A stretch of 64,000 bases of DNA from Hymenobacter nitidus. Its GTDB lineage: Bacteria > Bacteroidota > Bacteroidia > Cytophagales > Hymenobacteraceae. Made by a program: the position numbers and the translations under genes. The stretch's first letter is position 1; the number at the start of each line of letters is the position of its first letter. The notes under the pieces were generated by a model that was not told the DNA's origin, did not search any database, and saw only the letters and a list, made by a program, of their open reading frames with translations. This document shows positions 14,113 through 22,134 of this stretch, one piece after another. The stretch is taken from contig NZ_JAJADQ010000008.1 of assembly GCF_020447315.1 (NCBI RefSeq), positions 186,001 to 250,000 of the forward strand, in the 5' to 3' direction.

Positions 14113-16935
14113 ATGAGAAAACTTCGACTCCTGCTGGGGCTGCTTCTGCTCCTGTGCGGCGCCTTCACGACGGCCCAGGCCCAGGTCGTGACGGCCCAGC
14201 CCACGTTCTTCCGCGACACGGACCAAGTCACGCTCAGCTTCGATGCCACCCAAGGCAACGCGGCGCTGGCGGGCTTCACCGGCCCGGTCTACATCTGGAC
14301 CGGCGTTATCACCGACAAAAGCACTTCCAACTCCGACTGGAAGTATGTAAAGAGCCCCTCGTTCGGCCAGCCTGACCCGGCTGCCCTAATGACGCGCAGC
14401 ACCACCAACCCCAACCTGTACACCATCACCTTCACGCCCCGTACCTTCTACGGCGTGCCCGCAACGGATCAGATTCTGAAGCTGGCCATGATTTTCAAGA
14501 GCGGCGACGGCTCGGTAGTCGGCCGCGCGACGGGTGGCGGCGACATTTTCGTTGACGTGGCCCAGGGTGCCCTGTCGGTGCGCATCACGGCGCCGGTAGC
14601 CCCGGGCGGCGGCAATCCGCTGTTCGTGAATGCCAACACCCAGATCAGCGTGAGCGGCACGGCTTCGACGGCTTCCACGCTGGCCCTGTACCTGAACAAG
14701 ACCCTGGTAACCCAGCAGACCAACGCCACCACGCTCAGCGGCACGGTAACGGCCACGCAGCCGGGGCGCAACGTAATTCGCCTGACGGCCACCAGCGGCA
14801 GCACCACCGTTTCCGACTCCCTGGTCGTCGTTATCCGCTCGGCGGTGAACGTGGCGGCCTTGCCCGCTGGGGCCAAGGACGGCATCACCTACCTCAACGG
14901 CGGCACTTCGGTTATTCTAAACCTGACGGCCCCCGGCAAGCAGTTTGCCTATGTGCTCGGCGAGTTCAACAACTGGCAGCCCACGGAAGCCGGCTACATG
15001 AACAAAACGCCCAACGGCAACAACTGGTGGATTCAGATTAACGGTCTGACGCCCGGCCGCGAGTATGGCTACCAGTACCTGGTAGACGGCAACCTGCGCG
15101 TGGCCGACCCTTACTCGGAGAAAGTTCTGGACCCCAACAACGACTCGTTTATTCCGGCCGTGACGTACCCCAGCCTGAAGCCGTACCCCACGGGCCTGAC
15201 TACGGGCATCGTGTCGGTGCTGCAAACCAACCAGACGGCCTACCAGTGGCAGACGACCAACTTTGCCCGCCCGGCCCGCACCGATATGGTGGTGTATGAG
15301 CTGCACCTGCGCGACTTCCTGGCCCGCCACGACTACGCCACCCTGCGCGACACGCTCAACTACCTGCAGCGCCTGGGTATCAATACCGTGGAGCTGATGC
15401 CCATCAACGAGTTTGAGGGCAACGAAAGCTGGGGCTACAACCCCTCGTTCTACTTCGCCCCCGACAAATACTACGGCACCAAAAACGAGCTGAAGCGCCT
15501 CATCGACGAGTGCCACCGCCGCGGTATGGCTGTAGTGCTCGACATGGTGCTGAACCACTCCTTCGGCCAGTCGCCGATGGTGCAGCTCTACTTCCAGGGT
15601 GATAAGCCGGCGGCCAACAGCCCCTGGTTTAACCCCGATGCCACGCACCCCTTCAACGTGGGCTACGACTTCAACCACGAAAGTCCCTTCACCAAGTACT
15701 TCTCGAAGCGCGTGATGGAGTTCTGGCTGCAGGAATACAAGGTGGATGGCTACCGCTTCGACTTGAGCAAGGGCTTCACCCAGCGCAACACCCCAACCGA
15801 CGTGGGCGCCTGGGGCAACTTCGACCAGTCGCGCATTGACATCTGGAAGGACTACTACGACTTCATGAAGACCGTAGACCCCAACGTGTACTGCATCCTG
15901 GAGCACTTCGCCGACAACACCGAGGAGAAGGTTCTCTCGGACTACGGCATGATGCTGTGGGGCAACATGAGCCACGCCTACAACGAAGCTACGATGGGCT
16001 ACAACGCCAACTCGGACTTCAGCGGCGTTTATGCCGGGGCCCGCGGCTGGACTACGCCCAACCTGGTCAGCTACATGGAAAGCCACGACGAGGAGCGCCT
16101 CATGTTCAAGAACATCACCTACGGCAACCAGACCAACCCCGCCCACAACACGCGCGACCTGAACACGGCCCTGGCCCGCAACGAAGCCGCCGCCGCCTTC
16201 TTCTTCACCGTGCCCGGCCCCAAGATGATCTGGCAGTTTGGCGAAGTCGGCTACGACATCAGCATCGACCAGAACGGCCGCGTGGGCAACAAGCCCATCC
16301 TCTGGAACTACTACCAGAATGCCAACCGCCGCAAGCTGTATAACACCTACCGGGAGCTGATTGCCCTGAAGAAAACCCAGCCCGTGTTCAAAACCGGCAC
16401 CTACACCCAGAAGCTGAGCGGCGCTACCAAGTCCATTCACCTCTCGGATGCCAACCTGAAGGTGACCGTCATCGGCAACTTCGACGTGACGGCCCAGCCC
16501 ATCAACCCCGAGTTCCAGCAAACCGGCAAATGGTACAACTACCTCACCGGCGACTCCATCACCGTGACCAACGCTACGGCCAACATCACGCTGCAGCCCG
16601 GCCAGTACGCGGTGTACACCTCGCGCCTGCTCAAGAAATCCACGGTGCTCAGCAACAAGGCCCGCGCCACCGACGCGCTGCGCCTGACGGCCGCCCCGAA
16701 CCCAACGAGCAGCACGGCCCGCCTGCACTACGAGCTGACGACCCCCGCCGCCGTGACCGTCACGGTGCAGAACCTGCTGGGCGCTACCGTGCGCACCATC
16801 AAGGCCACGGCCAAGCAGCCCGCCGGCGCCCACCAGCTGAGCCTGCCCGTGCAGGATCTGGCCAACGGCGTCTACCTCATCCGCCTGAGCACTGGTGAGC
16901 AGGTTCAGACCACCCGCCTGGTAGTGCAGCACTAA
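14113..16935 (+). CDS. Secreted GH13 alpha-amylase-family enzyme with CBM48-like and T9SS domains
   Basis: 940 residues. Order: signal peptide (to AQAQ, about residue 22), N-terminal beta-sandwich (to about 165), an Ig-like segment, a CBM48/isoamylase-like domain (YVLGEFNNWQPTEAG near 280), then the GH13 barrel. Region I is DMVLNH 477-482, nucleophile D550 in GYRFDLSKG, acid/base E597 in CILEHFAD, and region IV ESHDEER with D659. The tail (from about 855: LRLTAAPNPTSSTARL to VVQH) is a type A T9SS sorting domain, so the enzyme is exported to the cell surface or medium. It should cleave alpha-1,4- or alpha-1,6-glucan. ATG 14113 is chosen because the signal follows directly. It belongs with the SusCDE genes downstream. 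Confidence 0.93.
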   Translation: MRKLRLLLGLLLLLCGAFTTAQAQVVTAQPTFFRDTDQVTLSFDATQGNAALAGFTGPVYIWTGVITDKSTSNSDWKYVKSPSFGQPDPAALMTRSTTNPNLYTITFTPRTFYGVPATDQILKLAMIFKSGDGSVVGRATGGGDIFVDVAQGALSVRITAPVAPGGGNPLFVNANTQISVSGTASTASTLALYLNKTLVTQQTNATTLSGTVTATQPGRNVIRLTATSGSTTVSDSLVVVIRSAVNVAALPAGAKDGITYLNGGTSVILNLTAPGKQFAYVLGEFNNWQPTEAGYMNKTPNGNNWWIQINGLTPGREYGYQYLVDGNLRVADPYSEKVLDPNNDSFIPAVTYPSLKPYPTGLTTGIVSVLQTNQTAYQWQTTNFARPARTDMVVYELHLRDFLARHDYATLRDTLNYLQRLGINTVELMPINEFEGNESWGYNPSFYFAPDKYYGTKNELKRLIDECHRRGMAVVLDMVLNHSFGQSPMVQLYFQGDKPAANSPWFNPDATHPFNVGYDFNHESPFTKYFSKRVMEFWLQEYKVDGYRFDLSKGFTQRNTPTDVGAWGNFDQSRIDIWKDYYDFMKTVDPNVYCILEHFADNTEEKVLSDYGMMLWGNMSHAYNEATMGYNANSDFSGVYAGARGWTTPNLVSYMESHDEERLMFKNITYGNQTNPAHNTRDLNTALARNEAAAAFFFTVPGPKMIWQFGEVGYDISIDQNGRVGNKPILWNYYQNANRRKLYNTYRELIALKKTQPVFKTGTYTQKLSGATKSIHLSDANLKVTVIGNFDVTAQPINPEFQQTGKWYNYLTGDSITVTNATANITLQPGQYAVYTSRLLKKSTVLSNKARATDALRLTAAPNPTSSTARLHYELTTPAAVTVTVQNLLGATVRTIKATAKQPAGAHQLSLPVQDLANGVYLIRLSTGEQVQTTRLVVQH

Positions 16936-16955
16936 CCGCTGCGCCCAATGCCAAC

Positions 16956-16994
16956 AAAAAGGCCGGCTCCCACTGTGGGAGCCGGCCTTTTTTG
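16956..16994. terminator. Bidirectional terminator
   Basis: AAAAAGGCCGGCTCCCA/TGGGAGCCGGCCTTTTTT hairpin between the convergent amylase and kinase genes. Confidence 0.85.
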
Positions 16995-17009
16995 GTGCTG
17001 GTAGGAAAG

Positions 17010-17861
17010 CTAAGCTTTCAGCTCTGCTTCGTGGTAGCTCACCAAATCATCGATGGGGGAGCGGATAATCTTGCCGACTTCCATGCTGTGGTGGCGCGCT
17101 ACCTGGGTCAGGGCGTCGCGGAAGTTGTAGGCCACCGAGCCCACGCAGTTGAAGGAGTAATCCTGGTAGTTGGGGTAATGCAGCACGATGTTCTCGAAGA
17201 ACGTCTCGAAGCCCTGGAGCACGATTTCGCGGCAGTAGCTGATGTTGTTGTGGTCGTAGGCAAACTTGCCGAAGCTGGCCAGAAACCGGTTGGGCAGGGG
17301 CTGGTTGTAGAGCCGGTCCAGAATATCCTCGCGGGTGAGGTTGAACTCCTGGCGGAATATATCCTGCAGGCCATCGGGCAGCAGGCCGCGCAGGTAGTCG
17401 CGCATCAGGCGCTTGCCAATAAAGGAGCCGCTGCCTTCGTCGCCCAGGAAGTAGCCCAGCGAATCGACGTTGTAGGTGATTTTCTCGCCGTCGTAGAGGC
17501 AAGAATTAGTGCCTGTGCCCAGAATGGCGGCAAAGCCCGGCTTGCGGCCCAGCAGGGCCCGGGCGGCGGCCAGCAGGTCGTGGTCGACGGTGACGTTGGC
17601 GTTGGGGAAAATCTGCCGCATGGCCTGGGCAATGACATCCGCCTTTTTCGACGACGACACGCCCGCTCCGTAGTAGTGCACCTCGCGCACCTCGTCGCGG
17701 GGCAGGGTCTCGGGCAGGTTTTTGTCGAGGGAAGCGGCAATGGCTTCCGTCTTGATGAAGTCGGGGTTGTAGCCCTCAGTGTTGAAGTACACCCGGTTGC
17801 CAGTCTCGTCAAGTTGGCACCAGCTGCTCTTGGTCGAGCCGCCGTCGGCAATGAGAATCAT
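17010..17861 (-). CDS. BadF/BcrAD-type ATPase, probable N-acetylglucosamine-type sugar kinase
   Basis: 283 residues, ASKHA fold. Phosphate-1 motif MILIADGGSTKSSW at the start, phosphate-2/adenosine region ILGTGTNSCLYDG, and GYFLGDEGSGSFIGKRLMRDYL follow in the usual order. Bacteroidota proteins of this size in the BadF family are generally annotated as N-acetylglucosamine kinases; here it may phosphorylate a sugar taken up by the glucan locus, which is inference. ATG 17861 is chosen because DGGSTK must lie near the N-terminus; the upstream extension to 17927 lacks homology-like features. Confidence 0.85.
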   Translation of the reverse strand: MILIADGGSTKSSWCQLDETGNRVYFNTEGYNPDFIKTEAIAASLDKNLPETLPRDEVREVHYYGAGVSSSKKADVIAQAMRQIFPNANVTVDHDLLAAARALLGRKPGFAAILGTGTNSCLYDGEKITYNVDSLGYFLGDEGSGSFIGKRLMRDYLRGLLPDGLQDIFRQEFNLTREDILDRLYNQPLPNRFLASFGKFAYDHNNISYCREIVLQGFETFFENIVLHYPNYQDYSFNCVGSVAYNFRDALTQVARHHSMEVGKIIRSPIDDLVSYHEAELKA

Positions 17862-18183
17862 ACGGTAGATGATAAGGTATGTGGAGAGTGAAGCCAAAAC
17901 GACCCCGCAGCCCGCTACAACCCGCAAAGCCGGTCGTTGGTCTACGCTGTCAGTTTCAGCCGATAGCCCGGTCCCGGAGGCTGGCTATTTGGTTGCGAAG
18001 CTAGCAGGTTAGCCGAAACGTACGGCACCTTCTGCCGAGTTTAGGTCCGGCGCCGCAGAGCGGGCGGCGGTTGGGAAGTAGGCCTGGGTAGTGTGAAAAG
18101 GACGAACGGGGTATTTAAAGACTGTTTTTGGTGGTGGTAACTCATTAATAGTGAGTAATAACTCACGGGTGTTATATTTTATA

Positions 18184-18244
18184 ATTTGCGTAGTATATTT
18201 ACCTGAATCCGTTCTGCAAGACGGACGAATTCACGCATTCAGGT
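18184..18244 (+). promoter_or_regulatory. TTGCGTA motif plus stem-loop before the T9SS protein gene
   Basis: The 422-base gap 17862-18283 is featureless in its first half. At 18184-18201 it has ATTTGCGTAGTATATTTA, related to motifs upstream of the amylase, susC and esterase genes. Directly after it, 18201-18244 folds as ACCTGAAT...ATTCAGGT with an inner CCGT...ACGG stem. ACTCATTAATAGTGAGT, a small palindrome, lies near 18139-18155. The AT-rich block 18165-18200 is the likely promoter. Confidence 0.5.
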
Positions 18245-18283
18245 ACCAATTTTTTCTTTCATCCCTCTCCAACCTCCTCGTTT

Positions 18284-19486
18284 ATGAAGAAGATTTTTAC
18301 TCTCGCCACTCTGGGGCTGCTTTCCGCTGGTGCCTTTGAGGCCCAGGCCCAGGTCACCGTCGACGGTCAGCTGACGACGGCCGAAGTAAGTGCCACGGGC
18401 TATACCCTGGTAGGCCGCGACACGGGCCCGCGGGGCTTCGCGCCCTCAGCCACCAACGATGCCGGCCTGATTGCCATGTACGCCGCCGCTGACGCCACCA
18501 ACCTGTATTTCTTCCTGGTTGCCACGCTGCAGAACGACGGTACGCCCGCCACCATCTCCAACTCCCTGCAGCTGCTCGTGGCCCGGCCCGGCGTAGCGGG
18601 TGTGCCCGTTGGCACCCGGCTGCCTAAGCCTACGGGCAGCACGTCCTTCCAGAATTTCGCGCCTTTCCTCGACCAGGCCGGCGACATGGGTATCGGTATT
18701 AAAGGCAACGGCACCGCGGCCCAGTTTCAGGTTGATGGAGTCGTCTATACCGGCGGTACCACGCCCGGCGCTACGGCGGCCGTGCTGAGCGGTGCCACCG
18801 GCGTGGCCGCCAACGGGACGGTAGCCACCGTTTCGGGGCAGACCGGTAACCTGGCCGTATTCAATGGCGCGCGGGTGGCCTACCGCACGGCGGCCAACCT
18901 GAACAGCAACCCCGGCTACGGCACGGCCGGCTCGGGCGCAGTACCGGCTTTCGGCCTCGAAATAGCCATCAGCCGCGCTTCCATTGCACTGGCAGCGGCC
19001 GGCGGCAACGTGCGAGTGTTCGGCCTGCAAAACAACGCCGATGGCGGCTACCTGTCCAGCGACTTTATCCCGCAGAACACCGGCCCATTACCGGCTTCTT
19101 TCCCCGCCGCGCCCAACCTAGCTACTGACCCCGACTTCCGCACCATTCCCGGCACTCAGTCGGCGACGGTAGTGGTGGGCAGCGCCACCGGCGTAACGGT
19201 ACTGGGCAGCAAAGCCGCCGATGCCGCCGCCTTGGCTATGGGAGTTTACCCTAACCCGGCCAAAGGCGCCACCACGGTGGTATATAACGTAGGAGCCCGC
19301 GCCGAGCAGGTCAACATCGTGCTGACCGACTTGCTGGGCCGTCCGGTGCGCGTAATCGAAAGCGGCCTGAGTCCGGCTGGTTTGCAAACCAAAACCATCA
19401 GCACCGCCAGCCTGGCCACAGGCACCTACCTGATGCGCCTGCAGATCGGCGACAAAATGGATACCCGCAAGGTGTTCGTGCAATAG
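18284..19486 (+). CDS. T9SS-sorted extracellular protein, function unknown
   Basis: 400 residues. Signal peptide MKKIFTLATLGLLSAGAFEAQAQ; a central region rich in Gly, Ala and Thr starting VTVDGQLTTAEVSATGYTLVGRDTG, which resembles a carbohydrate-binding/DOMON-like sandwich (inference); and a C-terminal T9SS type A domain from about 322 (MGVYPNPAKGATTVVYNV...LATGTYLMRLQIG...KVFVQ). No catalytic motif is visible. Its placement between the amylase and SusE, with the shared TTGCGTA motif, suggests a surface protein of the same glucan system. It converges with susE across two terminators. Confidence 0.85.
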   Translation: MKKIFTLATLGLLSAGAFEAQAQVTVDGQLTTAEVSATGYTLVGRDTGPRGFAPSATNDAGLIAMYAAADATNLYFFLVATLQNDGTPATISNSLQLLVARPGVAGVPVGTRLPKPTGSTSFQNFAPFLDQAGDMGIGIKGNGTAAQFQVDGVVYTGGTTPGATAAVLSGATGVAANGTVATVSGQTGNLAVFNGARVAYRTAANLNSNPGYGTAGSGAVPAFGLEIAISRASIALAAAGGNVRVFGLQNNADGGYLSSDFIPQNTGPLPASFPAAPNLATDPDFRTIPGTQSATVVVGSATGVTVLGSKAADAAALAMGVYPNPAKGATTVVYNVGARAEQVNIVLTDLLGRPVRVIESGLSPAGLQTKTISTASLATGTYLMRLQIGDKMDTRKVFVQ

Positions 19487-19505
19487 CCGGCCACTCCGGC
19501 CACGT

Positions 19506-19545
19506 CATAAAAAAAGGTGAGCCGCGTGGCTCACCTTTTTTTATG
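19506..19545. terminator. Bidirectional terminator
   Basis: CATAAAAAAAGGTGAGCC...GGCTCACCTTTTTTTATG, 19 bases after the stop of the T9SS protein gene. Confidence 0.85.
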
Positions 19546-19563
19546 GGCAGATATTGAAGCTGG

Positions 19564-19622
19564 CCTACAGCCATAAAAAAGGAGCCGCTCGGGTAGAGCG
19601 GCTCCTTTTTTATGGCTGTAGG
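19564..19622. terminator. Second terminator: perfect 27-bp inverted repeat
   Basis: Perfect arms 19564-19590 and 19596-19622 around a 5-base loop, with the AAAAAAGGAGCCGCTC core and CCTACAGCCAT outer part. It stands 18 bases after the previous hairpin, so convergent transcription from the T9SS gene and susE is separated by two terminators. Confidence 0.85.
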
Positions 19623-19634
19623 CTGAAACGGTGC

Positions 19635-20408
19635 CTACTTAACCATCGTGTACTTCTTCGCCGCCAGGTCGAGGGTGATGGTGTACACCCCGGCCGTCGT
19701 GACGTTGATGTTTTTGCCATCCTGCTCCAGCGTGCCGTCAGCCCCGTCGTCACCGAAGTTAACCGTCCAGGCCCGGTTGGCGCGGAACTTAAACTCGCCC
19801 ACGCCCATGGTGCGCGTCAGCTTGTAAGTCTTGGAGTCGCAGTCGTAGGTCATAACAGCGTCCGTGTCCCAGCTGATGGCAGCCGAGCCCACGATGCCCC
19901 AGACATCCGAAGTAGGAGCCACGCATACTTTGTAGGGAGTCGCGGTCATCGACACCACAGGCGAATACAGCTGAGCGCTGGGCGAGTAGCTGCCCTTCAG
20001 GCGGATTTCAACCGGCGCGGCCACGTTGGGGGCCAGGCCGAGCATGATCAGGCTCTCGTTCAGCTTTTCTACCGTCAGGCTGGTCGTGGGGCCCGCGCCG
20101 GCATCAACCGAAACCGGAGCCGCGAAGTTGTTGCCTTTCTTATCAATTTGGAACGTGTACTTGGTTTCCAGATTGTAAGGCTTTTCGGCGTTCGACCAGG
20201 TAAACGATTTGATGGGCGACCAGGTGAAAGTAACAGCGTTGTCGCTGCTATTGGCCTGCTGCAGCACCACGGCACTGGTAGAGGCCGAAAAGGCCGGGGC
20301 GCCGTCCGGAGTCACGGTTGCCCGGACCTCGTCTTTTTCGCAGGATGCGAGGGTAAAAGTAGCCAGGGTAAATAACCCCAGAACTACTTGAGTAAAGCGA
20401 GATTTCAT
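19635..20408 (-). CDS. susE: SusE-like outer-membrane starch-binding lipoprotein
   Basis: 257 residues. Lipoprotein signal with lipobox ATFTLASC (Cys22), an N-terminal Ig-like SusE domain (TVTPDGAPAFSASTSAVVLQQANSSDNAVTFTWSP) and a C-terminal SusE/SusF-type binding module (VWGIVGSAAISWDTDAVMTYDCDSKTYKLTRTM...FKFRANRAWTVNFGDDGADGTL...GVYTITLDLAAKKYTMVK). The family binds alpha-glucan at the surface without hydrolysing it. It is last in the susC-susD-susE order. Start 20408 gives the signal peptide. Confidence 0.88.
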   Translation of the reverse strand: MKSRFTQVVLGLFTLATFTLASCEKDEVRATVTPDGAPAFSASTSAVVLQQANSSDNAVTFTWSPIKSFTWSNAEKPYNLETKYTFQIDKKGNNFAAPVSVDAGAGPTTSLTVEKLNESLIMLGLAPNVAAPVEIRLKGSYSPSAQLYSPVVSMTATPYKVCVAPTSDVWGIVGSAAISWDTDAVMTYDCDSKTYKLTRTMGVGEFKFRANRAWTVNFGDDGADGTLEQDGKNINVTTAGVYTITLDLAAKKYTMVK

Positions 20409-20492
20409 ACAACGAAAGTGAAAGTGAGATACCAAGAAAGTTGGGGGAAGACCGGCACGGCGAAGCGCCGGCCTTCCGGAGTCCCGCTTCGA

Positions 20493-22115
20493 TTAATAAC
20501 CGTCGTTCTGCTTGAGGTTCGGGTTAGCAATCCGGTCGGAGGTAGGAATGGGGAACAGCGTACGGGTGTCGGCTACGCCCCGGCCCTCGGCTACCCCGCC
20601 TTTGAATGGCCACAGGTAAGCACCGGTAGTGTATTTGCCGAAACGGATAAGGTCCGTCCGACGGTGGCCTTCCCAGTACAGCTCCCGGCCACGCTCGGCC
20701 AGAATATCATCTAGGCTGATGGAGCCCAGCGGCGTAGCACCAGCGCGGGTACGAATAGCATTTACGTAGGTCAGGGCCTGGCCGGCGTCGCCGCCCGTGC
20801 CACCGCGCAGCACGGCTTCGGCATACATCAGCTGCACGTCAGCCAAGCGGAACAGGGGGAAGTCCGTGTCGACGAAGTCGCCGTTGCCGCCGCTGCCGTC
20901 AGGCTTGGGGTACCACGAGCCGGGCGTGCCGTCCAGCTTCACGTTGCGCCACTTCGTTACGGGGTAGCCCTGGGAGAAGTCGCTGAAGTTGGTGATTTCC
21001 TTCGACTGATCCTGGGTGTAGAACATGGCCCGCTTGTCGGTGCTGGTGGCACCGCCGGGGAACAGATCGACCAGGTTTTTCTTGGCCCGCAGACCAAACC
21101 AGCCACCATTCACACCGAATTCAGCGGCTTTCATCGAGCCGCCAATCGAGGCGTGCACCAGGAAAGTCGTGCCCCCGAAGTTCTGGGTGTATACGCCGTC
21201 GAAAACGATGGGGAAGATCATCTCATTCTTGGCGGCACCTTCGTGGTTGTCGGCCAGGAACAGGGAACGATACTCCGGAGCCAGCGAATAGTTGGCGCTC
21301 AAAACCTTTTTGGCGGCCGTAATGGCATCCGTGTAGCGGTTGGTTTTTGCGTATACCTCCGCGTTCAGGTACACCATCGTTTGCAGGGCCCAGAGGGCGC
21401 CTTTGTCGGCCCGGCCGTACTGGGTGCGGGGCGCGAGCATGCTGTTTTCGATTTCCTTCAGCTCCGTGTCAATGAAGGCGAAAAGCTCAGCCCGCGACTT
21501 TTGCGGGGGCAGGTCGCCGATAACGGAGGCTTCCGTGGTGAACGGTACGTTGCCGTAGAGGTCCATCAGGTGGGTATAGCTCAGCGCGCGCAGGAAGCGG
21601 GCTTCGGCCCGGTACTGGCCGATGTTGGCCACTTCGCCGCTGGCGGAGATGCCCCGCTCGGAAAGCTTTTCGGGCGTGGTCTGGCGCAGGAACTCGTTGC
21701 AGGCCGAAATCTGGAAGTAGAACCGCTCGTACATGCCCCGGATAAACTGGTTGTCGGGGTTCCAGGTCAGCGTGTTGAAGTCCGGAATGCCGGGGTCACC
21801 CCAGGCCAGCGTGGCCTCGTCGGTCGTGATTTCCTGCAGGTTCCAGTAGTTACGGACGTAGTTGGAGTAGTCGGCGTTGATTTTCACCAGGTCGCCGCGT
21901 TCGGTGCTCGAGCCTACCTGGCCCTGACCGGCTACGGCCAGGCCCGAATACAGGCGGGTCAGAACCTGGAAAATCTGGGCCGGGTCGCTGTAGATTACGT
22001 CGGCGCTAGCACGGTAGCTGGGCTTCTGGTCCAGGTCTTTGGTGCAGGATACGCTGGTGAACAGCGAGGCAGCAAGGGCAAAAGTGCCCAGACTACGGGT
22101 AAAGGAAGTATTCAT
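20493..22115 (-). CDS. susD: SusD/RagB-family nutrient-binding lipoprotein
   Basis: 540 residues. Signal with lipobox SLFTSVSC (Cys24), then SusD-like N-terminal DLDQKPSYRASADVIYSDPAQIFQVLTRLYSGLA, a TPR-type middle part (QYRAEARFLRALSYTHLMDLYGNVPFTTE) and the RagB C-terminal signature (FPLFRLADVQLMYAEAVLRGG...ALTYVNAIRTRAGATPLGSISLDDILAERGRELYWEGHRRTDLIRFGKY). It caps the SusC transporter as the lid of the uptake complex. It starts 19 bases after the susC stop and is surely cotranscribed with it. Confidence 0.95.
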   Translation of the reverse strand: MNTSFTRSLGTFALAASLFTSVSCTKDLDQKPSYRASADVIYSDPAQIFQVLTRLYSGLAVAGQGQVGSSTERGDLVKINADYSNYVRNYWNLQEITTDEATLAWGDPGIPDFNTLTWNPDNQFIRGMYERFYFQISACNEFLRQTTPEKLSERGISASGEVANIGQYRAEARFLRALSYTHLMDLYGNVPFTTEASVIGDLPPQKSRAELFAFIDTELKEIENSMLAPRTQYGRADKGALWALQTMVYLNAEVYAKTNRYTDAITAAKKVLSANYSLAPEYRSLFLADNHEGAAKNEMIFPIVFDGVYTQNFGGTTFLVHASIGGSMKAAEFGVNGGWFGLRAKKNLVDLFPGGATSTDKRAMFYTQDQSKEITNFSDFSQGYPVTKWRNVKLDGTPGSWYPKPDGSGGNGDFVDTDFPLFRLADVQLMYAEAVLRGGTGGDAGQALTYVNAIRTRAGATPLGSISLDDILAERGRELYWEGHRRTDLIRFGKYTTGAYLWPFKGGVAEGRGVADTRTLFPIPTSDRIANPNLKQNDGY

Positions 22116-22134
22116 GGGGAATTTGAGGTAAGGG

